DNA of 17,834 bases from JAYXXU01 sp049301135. GTDB lineage: Bacteria; Pseudomonadota; Gammaproteobacteria; Pseudomonadales; Moraxellaceae. A program made the translations under genes and the position numbers. The stretch is taken from positions 1 to 17,834 of the forward strand of contig JBAQKP010000210.1 of NCBI GenBank assembly GCA_049301135.1. Reading direction: 5' to 3'. The notes below the pieces were generated by a model. The model saw only the letters and a program-made list of their open reading frames with translations. It was not told where the DNA came from and did not search any database. The stretch's first letter is position 1. Every line of letters starts with the position of its first letter. Below, piece after piece: positions 8,359 to 14,273 of the stretch.

Positions 8359-9825
8359 ATGCTGACCATCGTACAAGAAGCGCTAACCTTCGATGACGTC
8401 CTGCTGCTCCCTGCCTTTTCAAACGTCCTGCCGAAGGATGTTTTGCTCAAAACTCGCCTCACGCGTGGCATTGACCTGAATATTCCACTGATCTCTGCTG
8501 CGATGGATACCGTGACCGAAGCCAAAATGGCCATCGCGATGGCACAAGAAGGCGGGATCGGTATTCTGCATAAAAACATGGACATCAGCGCGCAAGCTGC
8601 CAAAGTGCGCCGCGTCAAAAAATACGAAGCGGGCATGGTGAAAGATCCGATTACCGTACATCCAGACATCACTGTTGGCGAGCTACTCAAGCTGACTGTT
8701 TCGCATCGGATCAGCGGTGTACCGGTAGTGGTCGGCAATCAAGTGGTCGGCATCGTGACCAGTCGCGATATTCGATTCGAAACCAATCTGGATCAGCCGG
8801 TTCGTAACATCATGACCCCGCAAGACCAACTGGTCACCGTGCGTGAAGGCGAATCGAGCGAAGTGATTAAAGCACTGCTGCATCAGCACCGCATCGAAAA
8901 AGTCTTGGTGATTGCCGATGATTTTCAGCTTAAAGGTCTGATCACCGTCAATGACTTCCGTAAGGCCGAATTGTACCCAAATGCCAGCAAAGACTCCCAG
9001 GGTCGTCTACGCGTCGGTGCGGCCGTCGGGACGGGTGCAGACACGCCTGAGCGGGTTGCTGCATTGGTCGAAGCCGGTGCTGACGTGCTGGTGGTGGATA
9101 CCGCGCATGGTCACTCTAACGGCGTGATTGAGCGTGTGCGTTGGGTCAAACGCGAATTTCCACACATTCAAGTGATTGGCGGCAATATTGCCACCGGCGA
9201 TGCAGCGTTGGCTCTGCTAGACGCTGGCGCAGATGCGGTCAAAGTCGGTATTGGCCCAGGTTCGATCTGTACCACACGGATCGTGGCAGGCATTGGCGTG
9301 CCGCAGATCAGTGCGATTGATAACGTGGCGCGTGCGCTGAACGAACAGATTCCATTGATTGCCGATGGCGGCATTCGTTATTCGGGTGACGTGGCCAAAG
9401 CCATTGCAGCCGGTGCAAGTGCCATCATGATCGGCTCGCTACTGGCGGGTACAGAAGAAGCGCCGGGCGAAGTCGAATTGTTCCAAGGCCGCTACTACAA
9501 AGCTTATCGTGGCATGGGCAGTCTTGGCGCGATGGCAGGTTCGACCGGCTCAAGCGACCGTTATTTCCAAGATGCCAAAGACGGCGTCGAAAAGCTGGTG
9601 CCTGAAGGCATCGAAGGTCGCGTCCCGTACAAAGGCCCCATGAGCGGTATCGTGCATCAGCTCATGGGCGGTCTACGCTCGTCGATGGGTTATACCGGCT
9701 CGGCGGATATTGCTGAGATGCGCAGTAAGCCACAGTTTGTCAAAATCACTGCGGCGGGCATGCGTGAATCGCACGTGCATGACGTGATGATCACCAAAGA
9801 AGCCCCAAACTATCGAGTCGATTGA
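8359..9825 (+). CDS. guaB: Inosine-5'-monophosphate dehydrogenase
   Basis: GuaB oxidises IMP to XMP with NAD+, the rate-limiting step of GMP synthesis. At 488 residues it matches E. coli GuaB in length. The N-terminal start (LTFDDVLLLPAFSNVLPKDV) and the first part of the barrel precede two CBS domains (about residues 93-205, including HRISGVPVV and HRIEKVLVI). The catalytic loop GPGSICTTRIVAGIGVPQ places the nucleophile at C304. IADGGIRYSGDVAKAIAAG and MIGSLLAGTEEAPGE bind the phosphate, and the flap region carries YKAYRGMGSLGAM. The C-terminus KEAPNY is typical. ATG 8359 is preceded by GAGG at 8350-8353. guaA is not in the window, so guaB stands alone here and ends in a strong terminator. 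Confidence 0.97.
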   Translation: MLTIVQEALTFDDVLLLPAFSNVLPKDVLLKTRLTRGIDLNIPLISAAMDTVTEAKMAIAMAQEGGIGILHKNMDISAQAAKVRRVKKYEAGMVKDPITVHPDITVGELLKLTVSHRISGVPVVVGNQVVGIVTSRDIRFETNLDQPVRNIMTPQDQLVTVREGESSEVIKALLHQHRIEKVLVIADDFQLKGLITVNDFRKAELYPNASKDSQGRLRVGAAVGTGADTPERVAALVEAGADVLVVDTAHGHSNGVIERVRWVKREFPHIQVIGGNIATGDAALALLDAGADAVKVGIGPGSICTTRIVAGIGVPQISAIDNVARALNEQIPLIADGGIRYSGDVAKAIAAGASAIMIGSLLAGTEEAPGEVELFQGRYYKAYRGMGSLGAMAGSTGSSDRYFQDAKDGVEKLVPEGIEGRVPYKGPMSGIVHQLMGGLRSSMGYTGSADIAEMRSKPQFVKITAAGMRESHVHDVMITKEAPNYRVD

Positions 9826-9847
9826 GATTTCGGCTTGGTTTTTTTGC

Positions 9848-9883
9848 AAAAAAGCCTCTGAGATGGTATCAGAGGCTTTTTTT
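9848..9883 (+). terminator. Rho-independent terminator after guaB
   Basis: An 8-bp GC-rich stem, GCCTCTGA / TCAGAGGC, is extended by an A run pairing with the T run and has the loop GATGGTA. It starts 23 bases after the guaB stop and isolates guaB from the pilin region. Confidence 0.92.
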
Positions 9884-9942
9884 ATGGGATTACGCCCTCA
9901 TGTATCGCTGGGGGCAACTTGAAACAGCAGACCATTAACGAA

Positions 9943-10041
9943 TTTTGTCACGTTGAAGCTCGGCGCAGACTGACAGATCTGGTGCAAAACTGACAAATTT
10001 TGTCAGTGGTGTGTATGGTCTTGGCAACACTGCGTAAGACA
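9943..10041. promoter_or_regulatory. Cluster of TGTC/GACA half-sites upstream of pilA (candidate PilR enhancer)
   Basis: The gene-free stretch 9884-10185 holds several copies of one motif. They are TTTTGTCAC (9943-9951), ACTGACAG (9969-9976), a perfect 9-bp inverted repeat ACTGACAAA-T-TTTGTCAGT (9989-10007), and a further GACA at 10038-10041. Relative to the inferred start near 10140 they fall at about -197 to -99, where enhancer-binding proteins act. Known biology: PilR of Pseudomonas binds repeated TGTC-containing sites upstream of pilA. That PilR or a homologue binds here is inference. Confidence 0.6.
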
Positions 10042-10082
10042 ATGTGAACAAGTCTACAATTTATAAAAAATTAAATGTTTAA

Positions 10083-10095
10083 AATCAGTGTATTA
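10083..10095 (+). promoter_or_regulatory. IHF-like site between the enhancer cluster and the pilA promoter
   Basis: AATCAGTGTATTA fits the IHF consensus WATCARNNNNTTR at every defined position and is preceded by an A/T-rich tract (10060-10083). It lies at about -57 to -45, where IHF often bends DNA in sigma-54 promoters. The consensus is loose, so chance matches occur in AT-rich DNA. Confidence 0.5.
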
Positions 10096-10112
10096 ATTAA
10101 TAGTGCTTGAAG

Positions 10113-10129
10113 TTGGCATGCGCGATGCA
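10113..10129 (+). promoter_or_regulatory. Sigma-54 (-24/-12) promoter of pilA
   Basis: TTGGCATGCGCGATGCA matches the RpoN consensus TTGGCACGN4TTGCA closely. The GG (10115-10116) and GC (10127-10128) have the required 10 bases between them. The expected transcription start is near 10140, giving a leader of about 46 bases before the pilA ATG. pilA in pseudomonads is RpoN- and PilR-dependent, which agrees. Confidence 0.82.
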
Positions 10130-10185
10130 CTATATAGATCAGACCCAGTCGAAAGCTGGCTAGTTTTTTCTCAAGGAGAGTTCAC

Positions 10186-10653
10186 ATGAACGCACAAAAA
10201 GGTTTTACCCTGATCGAACTGATGATTGTTGTTGCCATTATCGGTATTTTGGCTGCAATCGCGATTCCTGCTTACAATGATTACATCACTCGCGCCCAAG
10301 TATCTGAAGCAGTTTCTCTGGCTGGTGGTTTGAAAAACCCTCTGAATGAATACGCTTCACAGGTTGGCTCTTGGCCAACACTGGTTGCTCCAACAGCGAC
10401 TGCAGCTGCTGGTCAGATCAACGCTTCTTTGGCTGGTAAATACTCAACAGTGTCTCCTACGATCACTGGTACTTATCCTGTCGGCCAGATTACATCTACA
10501 ATGAACTCTGGTAACGCTAAAGATGGTATTCTTACATTTAGCACCAACAGTGGCGGCACTTCATGGTCATGTGGTAACACTACCGTGAATGGTTATGCAG
10601 GTACAGGTACTACAATTGATGCAAAATATCTGCCAAACGCTTGCAAACCATAA
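10186..10653 (+). CDS. pilA: Type IV major pilin, first copy
   Basis: A type IVa prepilin of 155 residues. The short leader MNAQKG is cut by PilD before F7, giving mature FTLIELMIVVAIIGILAAIAIPAY with the glutamate at mature position 5 needed for assembly. The hydrophobic N-terminal helix is followed by a globular domain ending in a disulfide loop, C129 to C153 (TSWSCGN to NACKP). Pilins form fibres for twitching, adhesion and DNA uptake. AAGGAGAG at 10173-10180 is a strong ribosome site for ATG 10186. The sigma-54 promoter lies directly upstream and a terminator follows. The C-terminus does not end in the serine seen in TfpO-glycosylated pilins. It is homologous along its whole length to the second pilin at 11722. 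Confidence 0.95.
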   Translation: MNAQKGFTLIELMIVVAIIGILAAIAIPAYNDYITRAQVSEAVSLAGGLKNPLNEYASQVGSWPTLVAPTATAAAGQINASLAGKYSTVSPTITGTYPVGQITSTMNSGNAKDGILTFSTNSGGTSWSCGNTTVNGYAGTGTTIDAKYLPNACKP

Positions 10654-10662
10654 TTTAAGCGT

Positions 10663-10690
10663 AAAAAAACCCCTTCAAAGGGGTTTTTTT
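10663..10690 (+). terminator. Rho-independent terminator between pilA and tfpZ
   Basis: An A7-CCCCT / AGGGG-T7 hairpin with a small TCAA loop starts 10 bases after pilA. The ribosome site of the next gene begins 20 bases later. It probably works as a partial terminator, giving much pilA message and less tfpZ message. Confidence 0.85.
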
Positions 10691-10724
10691 GTTTTTACGA
10701 AGTCTTTTTTAAGGAGTTTTTATC

Positions 10725-11480
10725 ATGGGTCAGATTAAAAATCCTTCGATGTTAAAAAAGAGAGTTGTTGCCTTCATTTGGCATCTATTGTTCTCTTTAT
10801 TATTATTGTGTTGTGCCGTATTTATTGTGTTTTATTGGTGGTATCCCTCTCCATTAGCAGTTGCTTTTGGTGTAAGTAATCTCGCTTTTTTACTGATAGG
10901 TATTGATGTTATATTAGGGCCAATACTCACATTTATAGTTTTCAAAGAGGATAAGCAGCATTTTTTAAGAGATGTACTCGTTATTTTAGTGATTCAAATC
11001 AGTGCCTTTTTGTATGGGCTTTATACCATATCTGAGGGACGACCTGTTTGGTTGGTATTTGTAATTGACGATTTTGAGGCAGTTGCACCAATTGATATTG
11101 ATCGTCGTATGCAATCAGTATTTAATCCGGAATATCAAGATTCTCTGCTGTCTCGACCGCAATGGGTTGCAGCAATGTATTCTGAAGATGCAGAAATAGA
11201 AAGCCAACAAAAGATGGAGGAAATGTTTGATGGAATAAGCTTGGCTCGCCGACCAGAAACATACCAGCCACTGATCAATCGAAAATATCAGATTTTCAGC
11301 CGACTAAAACCATTCGATGAGCTTTACAAATATAACGATAAACAACAAGTTGATGTTTTGGTTAAAAAAAATCCAGAGGCCATAGGATGGTTACCTCTGA
11401 AAAGCTTTAAAAAAGACATGGTGGTATTGTTTAATAAAAATCAGGTGCAGCCTGAAATTGTTGATTTAAATCCTTGGTGA
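10725..11480 (+). CDS. tfpZ: TfpX/TfpZ-family type IV pilin accessory protein
   Basis: A 251-residue inner-membrane protein of the TfpX/TfpZ pilin accessory family. These genes sit beside particular pilin alleles in Pseudomonas aeruginosa and relatives and affect how well the matching pilin is assembled or surface-exposed. Three membrane segments are visible (about residues 13-37, 47-73 and 81-102). The family block GIDVILGPILTFIVFK lies in the second, and a soluble, probably periplasmic, domain of about 145 residues follows with many charged residues. AAGGAG at 10711-10716 fixes ATG 10725. It is read after the pilA terminator. It is AT-rich: two hand-counted 60-base rows (10801, 11341) are each 22/60 G+C, against 36/60 for an aceE row (2881). 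This suggests a different history. TfpX, TfpY and TfpZ cannot be separated with certainty by eye. Confidence 0.82.
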   Translation: MGQIKNPSMLKKRVVAFIWHLLFSLLLLCCAVFIVFYWWYPSPLAVAFGVSNLAFLLIGIDVILGPILTFIVFKEDKQHFLRDVLVILVIQISAFLYGLYTISEGRPVWLVFVIDDFEAVAPIDIDRRMQSVFNPEYQDSLLSRPQWVAAMYSEDAEIESQQKMEEMFDGISLARRPETYQPLINRKYQIFSRLKPFDELYKYNDKQQVDVLVKKNPEAIGWLPLKSFKKDMVVLFNKNQVQPEIVDLNPW

Positions 11481-11482
11481 TT

Positions 11483-11499
11483 TTGGCATGACTATTGCT
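11483..11499 (+). promoter_or_regulatory. Second sigma-54 (-24/-12) promoter, for the second pilin
   Basis: TTGGCATGACTATTGCT begins three bases after the tfpZ stop. The GG (11485-11486) and GC (11497-11498) are separated by exactly 10 bases, and the -12 half is TTGCT, a better match than at pilA. The first eight bases (TTGGCATG) are identical in both promoters. The expected start near 11510 gives a leader of about 212 bases. Only one obvious GACA half-site (11415-11418) was noticed upstream, inside tfpZ. Confidence 0.75.
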
Positions 11500-11517
11500 T
11501 CTATAAGGAGGACTTGA

Positions 11518-11541
11518 ATGGTTTTCTTGGCTCGGAAATGA
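11518..11541 (+). other. Very short ORF (7 residues) with a near-perfect ribosome site
   Basis: AAGGAGG (11505-11511) is six bases before ATG 11518, which encodes MVFLARK and then TGA. The inferred sigma-54 transcription start near 11510 would fall inside this ribosome site, so it could act only on messages reading through from tfpZ. It may be a leader peptide, a decayed gene start or chance. Confidence 0.3.
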
Positions 11542-11557
11542 TAGATAAAGGAGCTTG

Positions 11558-11623
11558 GTGAAAATCTTTATCATTAGTTGCCACGCATGGGTAAGGCAAA
11601 CCAGAGATGACCGCATTTATTGA
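11558..11623 (+). other. Short ORF (21 residues) in the leader of the second pilin
   Basis: AAAGGAG (11547-11553) is four bases before GTG 11558. The ORF reads (M)KIFIISCHAWVRQTRDDRIY, then TGA. The start looks like a genuine initiation region, but the peptide matches nothing I recognise. It may be a leader peptide or the remnant of a lost gene. Apart from this, the shorter ORF, the promoter and the hairpin, I see nothing in 11481-11721. Confidence 0.3.
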
Positions 11624-11682
11624 GACTTCTCTATAGATGATGGTTTTGGCATTTGAGCAATCTTACCGGATAGGTTGGATTT

Positions 11683-11708
11683 GAAGATCATCAGATCTTC
11701 TCTGAAGA
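11683..11708 (+). promoter_or_regulatory. Hairpin with an alternative fold before the second pilin's ribosome site
   Basis: GAAGATC-ATCA-GATCTTC (11683-11700) is a perfect 7-bp hairpin. Its right arm can instead pair TCTTC (11696-11700) with GAAGA (11704-11708), whose last base is the first of the ribosome site AAGGAG (11708-11713). The two folds exclude each other, so they could tune translation. Stability was not calculated. Confidence 0.4.
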
Positions 11709-11721
11709 AGGAGCTTTTATT

Positions 11722-12159
11722 ATGCAGGGCATGAAGGGATTTACGCTGATCGAGTTAATGATAGTGGTTGCTATCATAGGAATTCTTGCAGCCTTTGCTG
11801 TGCCAGCCTATCAAAATTATATCACCCGATCACAAGTGGCGGAGGCAGTTGTTTTGAGTTCAGGGATCAAAACCACGGTATCTGAATACGGTTGGATGAA
11901 CGCAATGTGGCCGACACTTCTTGTACCTCCTAATGCGAGTCCAGTCTCTGGTCAAGTTGCTGTGACTTTATCTGGCAAATATGCTGAGCTTAATAATACT
12001 TTGCAAGGAACCTATCCTAATGGTTTGGCAACCTTAACGATGACTTCAGGCAATGCTATTAACCAGACGCTCGTTTTAGAGACCACTGATGGAGGTGCGA
12101 GTTGGAACTGCCAAGGAGGCACGTTAGACCCAAAGTATCGCCCACAGGCATGCCGTTGA
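11722..12159 (+). CDS. Type IV pilin, second (diverged) copy
   Basis: A 145-residue type IVa prepilin, paralogous to the pilin at 10186. The leader MQGMKG precedes FTLIELMIVVAIIGILAAFAVPAY, again with glutamate at mature position 5. The N-terminal helix is nearly identical to the first copy and the globular part has diverged (shared landmarks include YITR, SGKY or AGKY, GTYP, the SW/NC pair and the C-terminal AC). Its disulfide loop is shorter, C130 to C144. ATG 11722 with AAGGAG at 11708-11713 is preferred over ATG 11731, which would leave only a three-residue leader. A separate sigma-54 promoter lies upstream at 11483. It could be an alternative major pilin, a minor subunit or a silent reservoir. 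It is convergent with the cyclic-nucleotide-binding gene, and no clear terminator lies in the 42 bases between them. Confidence 0.92.
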   Translation: MQGMKGFTLIELMIVVAIIGILAAFAVPAYQNYITRSQVAEAVVLSSGIKTTVSEYGWMNAMWPTLLVPPNASPVSGQVAVTLSGKYAELNNTLQGTYPNGLATLTMTSGNAINQTLVLETTDGGASWNCQGGTLDPKYRPQACR

Positions 12160-12201
12160 GTAAGTGGATGTGACGACTCTCATTTTTTGGTTATGTCAAA
12201 T

Positions 12202-12666
12202 CTAACCCAGCGTTGGCATATACTCGGTCAGCCGTTCTGAGGTTTTGCGTAGATTAATACTGAGCAAGGAGGCGATACCTTTCAGGATGCTGATGCCGAT
12301 TTCAGGGTGTAAACGCAAAATCATCTCGAAGCCTTTACGTGTCATCACCACCACGCCCGTCGCCGAAGCTGCGCGTACCGATGCTGAACGGGTCAAACGA
12401 TCAATCAACGCCATCTCACCAATAGACGCGCCTTTGCTCAGCTTGGCCAGTACCACCGGCTGATCGTTTTGGTTAAATTTAATTACTTCAAGCATGCCGT
12501 GAATCACAAAGCAGACGTAATCGCCTTTTTCACCTTCTTTGAACACGAATTCACCCGGCTTAATCGTATTAAAGAACATGTATTTTTCGATGATTTGAAT
12601 GTCGCTTTCGGACAGATAGGTAAAAATTGCAACGGAGGTTAAATGCTGCGCGAGATGATCAGCCAT
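12202..12666 (-). CDS. Stand-alone cyclic-nucleotide-binding domain protein
   Basis: A 154-residue protein made almost wholly of one CRP-type cyclic-nucleotide-binding domain. The beta-roll is recognisable (KPGEFVFKEGEKGDYVCFVIHGMLEVIK). The phosphate-binding cassette is intact: G83-E84-M-A-L-I at its start and R93-S94-A95-S-V at its end. This resembles cAMP-binding members, though the ligand is not proven. There is no helix-turn-helix; the C-terminus is helical (MILRLHPEIGISILKGIASLLSINLRKTSERL). It therefore probably signals through a partner rather than by DNA binding. I chose ATG 12666, not 12675: AAGGA lies eight bases before 12666 but directly abuts 12675. The start overlaps the nitrilase stop by eight bases, implying coupled translation in one operon. 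Confidence 0.88.
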   Translation of the reverse strand: MADHLAQHLTSVAIFTYLSESDIQIIEKYMFFNTIKPGEFVFKEGEKGDYVCFVIHGMLEVIKFNQNDQPVVLAKLSKGASIGEMALIDRLTRSASVRAASATGVVVMTRKGFEMILRLHPEIGISILKGIASLLSINLRKTSERLTEYMPTLG

Positions 12667-13549
12667 CACAAACATCCTTGAATAGATCGTTGGGTAACAT
12701 CAAACGCCGATGATCCATCAGCGGCATTGCTGATCGACGTGCGACCAGAGCAGCTTGATCATAACATGCTGTTAGCACAGTTGAACCCCCAGTCGTAGGC
12801 TCACATGTAGTTTCCTGTGTGCTTTCGTGTGCTGCGTCACAATAGATTCGACCATCGACGTCCACAATCGCACTGTGTCCCCATGTCTGGCGTGTGCCAT
12901 GCCAGCCAGTTTGATTGGCACCAATCACCCAGCATTGGCTGTCGATAGCACGCGCGCGCAGCAGTAATGACCAGTGGCGCTGGCCGGTCGGATAGGTAAA
13001 CGCTGATGGGGCAGTCAGAATCTCTGCGCCTTGTTGCCGTAATGCTAAGGCGAGTTCAGGAAAGCGCAGATCGTAGCAAATCATCAGACCCAAACGCCCA
13101 AACGGCGTATTGGCACTGATCACCTGATCACCGGCCTCAAAGGTTGCTGATTCGTGATAACCGCCAATACAATCAGCGACTTGTGCATCAAACAAATGGA
13201 TTTTGTCGTAACGTGCAACCACTTGACCGCTGGGATCAAACAGTAAGCAGCACGAGCGTACTTTACCCACTGGTACAATCTGGCCGTTCGGTCGATAACC
13301 GCACGGGATGGAGCCCGCGATCAGCCACAGGTTAAAACGTCTGGCCATGACCGCGAGTTGCACACGAATCTGATCAAACTGCTCGGCGGTTTGGCGCTGT
13401 TGACCTGCCGCAAAACAAGCAAAGTTTTCGGGTAACACCGCAAGGGAGGCACCCGCTTGTGCGGCTTGTGCGAGTAGATGTTCGGCATCAACGAGGTTGC
13501 GCGCAATATTATCCTGTGAGGACATTTGGATTGCGGCAAGAATGGGCAT
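12659..13549 (-). CDS. Nitrilase-superfamily carbon-nitrogen hydrolase (Nit1-like)
   Basis: A 296-residue cytoplasmic hydrolase of the nitrilase superfamily. The Glu-Lys-Cys triad is complete: E41 in VLPENF, K116 in YDKIHLFD, and C158 in MICYDLRFPEL. These blocks, with RARAIDSQCWVIGANQTG and a C-terminal MPLMDHRR, are those of the Nit1 branch, whose studied members hydrolyse deaminated glutathione, a metabolite-repair role. About 15-20 extra residues rich in Thr, Glu and Cys (AHESTQETTCEPTTGGST) sit between the GRIYCDA strand and the final RRSAMPLMDHRR segment. The gene starts 12 bases after the gigB stop, without an obvious ribosome site, and its end overlaps the cyclic-nucleotide-binding gene. 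The three genes are read together. The exact substrate is inferred from the family only. Confidence 0.87.
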   Translation of the reverse strand: MPILAAIQMSSQDNIARNLVDAEHLLAQAAQAGASLAVLPENFACFAAGQQRQTAEQFDQIRVQLAVMARRFNLWLIAGSIPCGYRPNGQIVPVGKVRSCCLLFDPSGQVVARYDKIHLFDAQVADCIGGYHESATFEAGDQVISANTPFGRLGLMICYDLRFPELALALRQQGAEILTAPSAFTYPTGQRHWSLLLRARAIDSQCWVIGANQTGWHGTRQTWGHSAIVDVDGRIYCDAAHESTQETTCEPTTGGSTVLTACYDQAALVARRSAMPLMDHRRLMLPNDLFKDVCDG

Positions 13550-13561
13550 GATCTGAATCGG

Positions 13562-14095
13562 TTAGGAGTGTTGAACGGCAGATTGAAAACGCTGTGCAGC
13601 TTGTTGTTGGCGTTCCTCTCGCTCAAGTTGCTTAACCAGTGGCTCAAACATGGCGCGGTTGCTGGCGTTGAGACTGATCAGAGTGCGGTGTGCATCAAGC
13701 ACAGTCTGTAACATGTCATCTTGTGTGGTGGGTGCTTCGGGTAAGGATTGTAGGCAACAGGTTTCGGTATTGCGACAGTTCAGCAGCGTAAACACCTGCC
13801 CCAAGCCCATACTGTTGGCCAATGTGGTCAGATCGGTATTGGTGGACAGTAGAATTGGCTGGATCTGGTACAGATCACGAATCTTGAGGCCGAGTTTGGC
13901 GACCACGCCAAGCGCAGTGCTATCCATAAAGTCCGCATCGGTCAGATCGACCACGACGCCCGAGACTTCGGGTAACTGATGAAGTTTATCCAGTAGATGA
14001 TCGAGGCTACAGCAGGAGGGGGCGCGTACTTCGCCGACAAGCTTGAATACGTGGGTACCGTTTAGGCCTGCATACTCAATATGACCCATTGACAT
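13562..14095 (-). CDS. gigB: STAS-domain anti-anti-sigma protein, GigB/HsbA type
   Basis: A 177-residue regulator. Residues about 1-105 form a STAS domain with the phosphorylatable serine S59 in DADFMDSTALG; residues about 115-177 are a helical tail ending in a Gln/Arg-rich stretch. Family knowledge: HsbA of Pseudomonas aeruginosa is controlled by phosphorylation and dephosphorylation by HsbR; in Acinetobacter baumannii the matching GigB is dephosphorylated by GigA and governs stress tolerance and antibiotic resistance. The partner phosphatase gene lies directly upstream, which supports this assignment over a generic STAS protein. The protein has two adjacent-cysteine pairs (C28-C29 and a later CC), whose meaning is unknown. 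ATG 14095 is used; ATG 14089 is possible, and neither has a strong ribosome site. Confidence 0.8.
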   Translation of the reverse strand: MSMGHIEYAGLNGTHVFKLVGEVRAPSCCSLDHLLDKLHQLPEVSGVVVDLTDADFMDSTALGVVAKLGLKIRDLYQIQPILLSTNTDLTTLANSMGLGQVFTLLNCRNTETCCLQSLPEAPTTQDDMLQTVLDAHRTLISLNASNRAMFEPLVKQLEREERQQQAAQRFQSAVQHS

Positions 14096-14124
14096 AAAAA
14101 TGCCGGTTTGTATTGGTGGAAATT

Positions 14125-14154
14125 GTATTATCGCATAGTGGCCGGAATTGGCAA
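14125..14154 (-). promoter_or_regulatory. Candidate sigma-70 promoter of gigB
   Basis: On the minus strand TTGCCA (14154-14149) and TAATAC (14130-14125) are separated by 18 bases, about 30 bases before the gigB start. It lies in the 164-base gap after gigA. It would give gigB, the nitrilase and the cyclic-nucleotide gene their own transcript. Confidence 0.5.
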
Positions 14155-14249
14155 GCCAACTCGAACGATATTGTGCTTTTTACGGTGATTGTCGTGCTGT
14201 TTTTTTGTCACGTTGTGTCTGCAATAAACCGTTTGAAGTCAAAAGTCGA

Positions 14250-14273
14250 CCACTCAGCGTCAGTGGCTTTTTT
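14250..14273. terminator. Hairpin at the gigA stop codon, possible terminator
   Basis: CCACT-CAGCGTC-AGTGG (14250-14266) is a 5-bp hairpin that includes the gigA stop codon. On the plus strand it is followed by C and six T residues, but no plus-strand gene runs into it. On the minus strand only a weak T run follows. A real terminator role is uncertain. Confidence 0.3.

Noticed and set aside
9884..10185. A possible small RNA or riboswitch in the gap before pilA.
   Set aside because: The gap is explained by enhancer half-sites, an IHF-like site and the promoter; no terminator or stable long hairpin was seen inside it.
11431..11616. A 61-codon minus-strand ORF across the tfpZ end and the leader of the second pilin.
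   Set aside because: It overlaps the tfpZ end and the sigma-54 site, and its product shows no recognisable pattern.
11641..11663. TTTTGGCATTTGAGCAATC as a third -24/-12 promoter before the second pilin.
   Set aside because: GG and GC are only 7 bases apart and the -12 half is missing.
12160..12201. A bidirectional terminator between the second pilin and the cyclic-nucleotide gene.
   Set aside because: There is a T run (about 12183-12188), but only a 4-bp GAGT/ACTC pairing before it, too weak to call.
12667..12675. Start of the cyclic-nucleotide protein at ATG 12675.
   Set aside because: AAGG abuts this ATG directly; the same site is at proper distance from ATG 12666.
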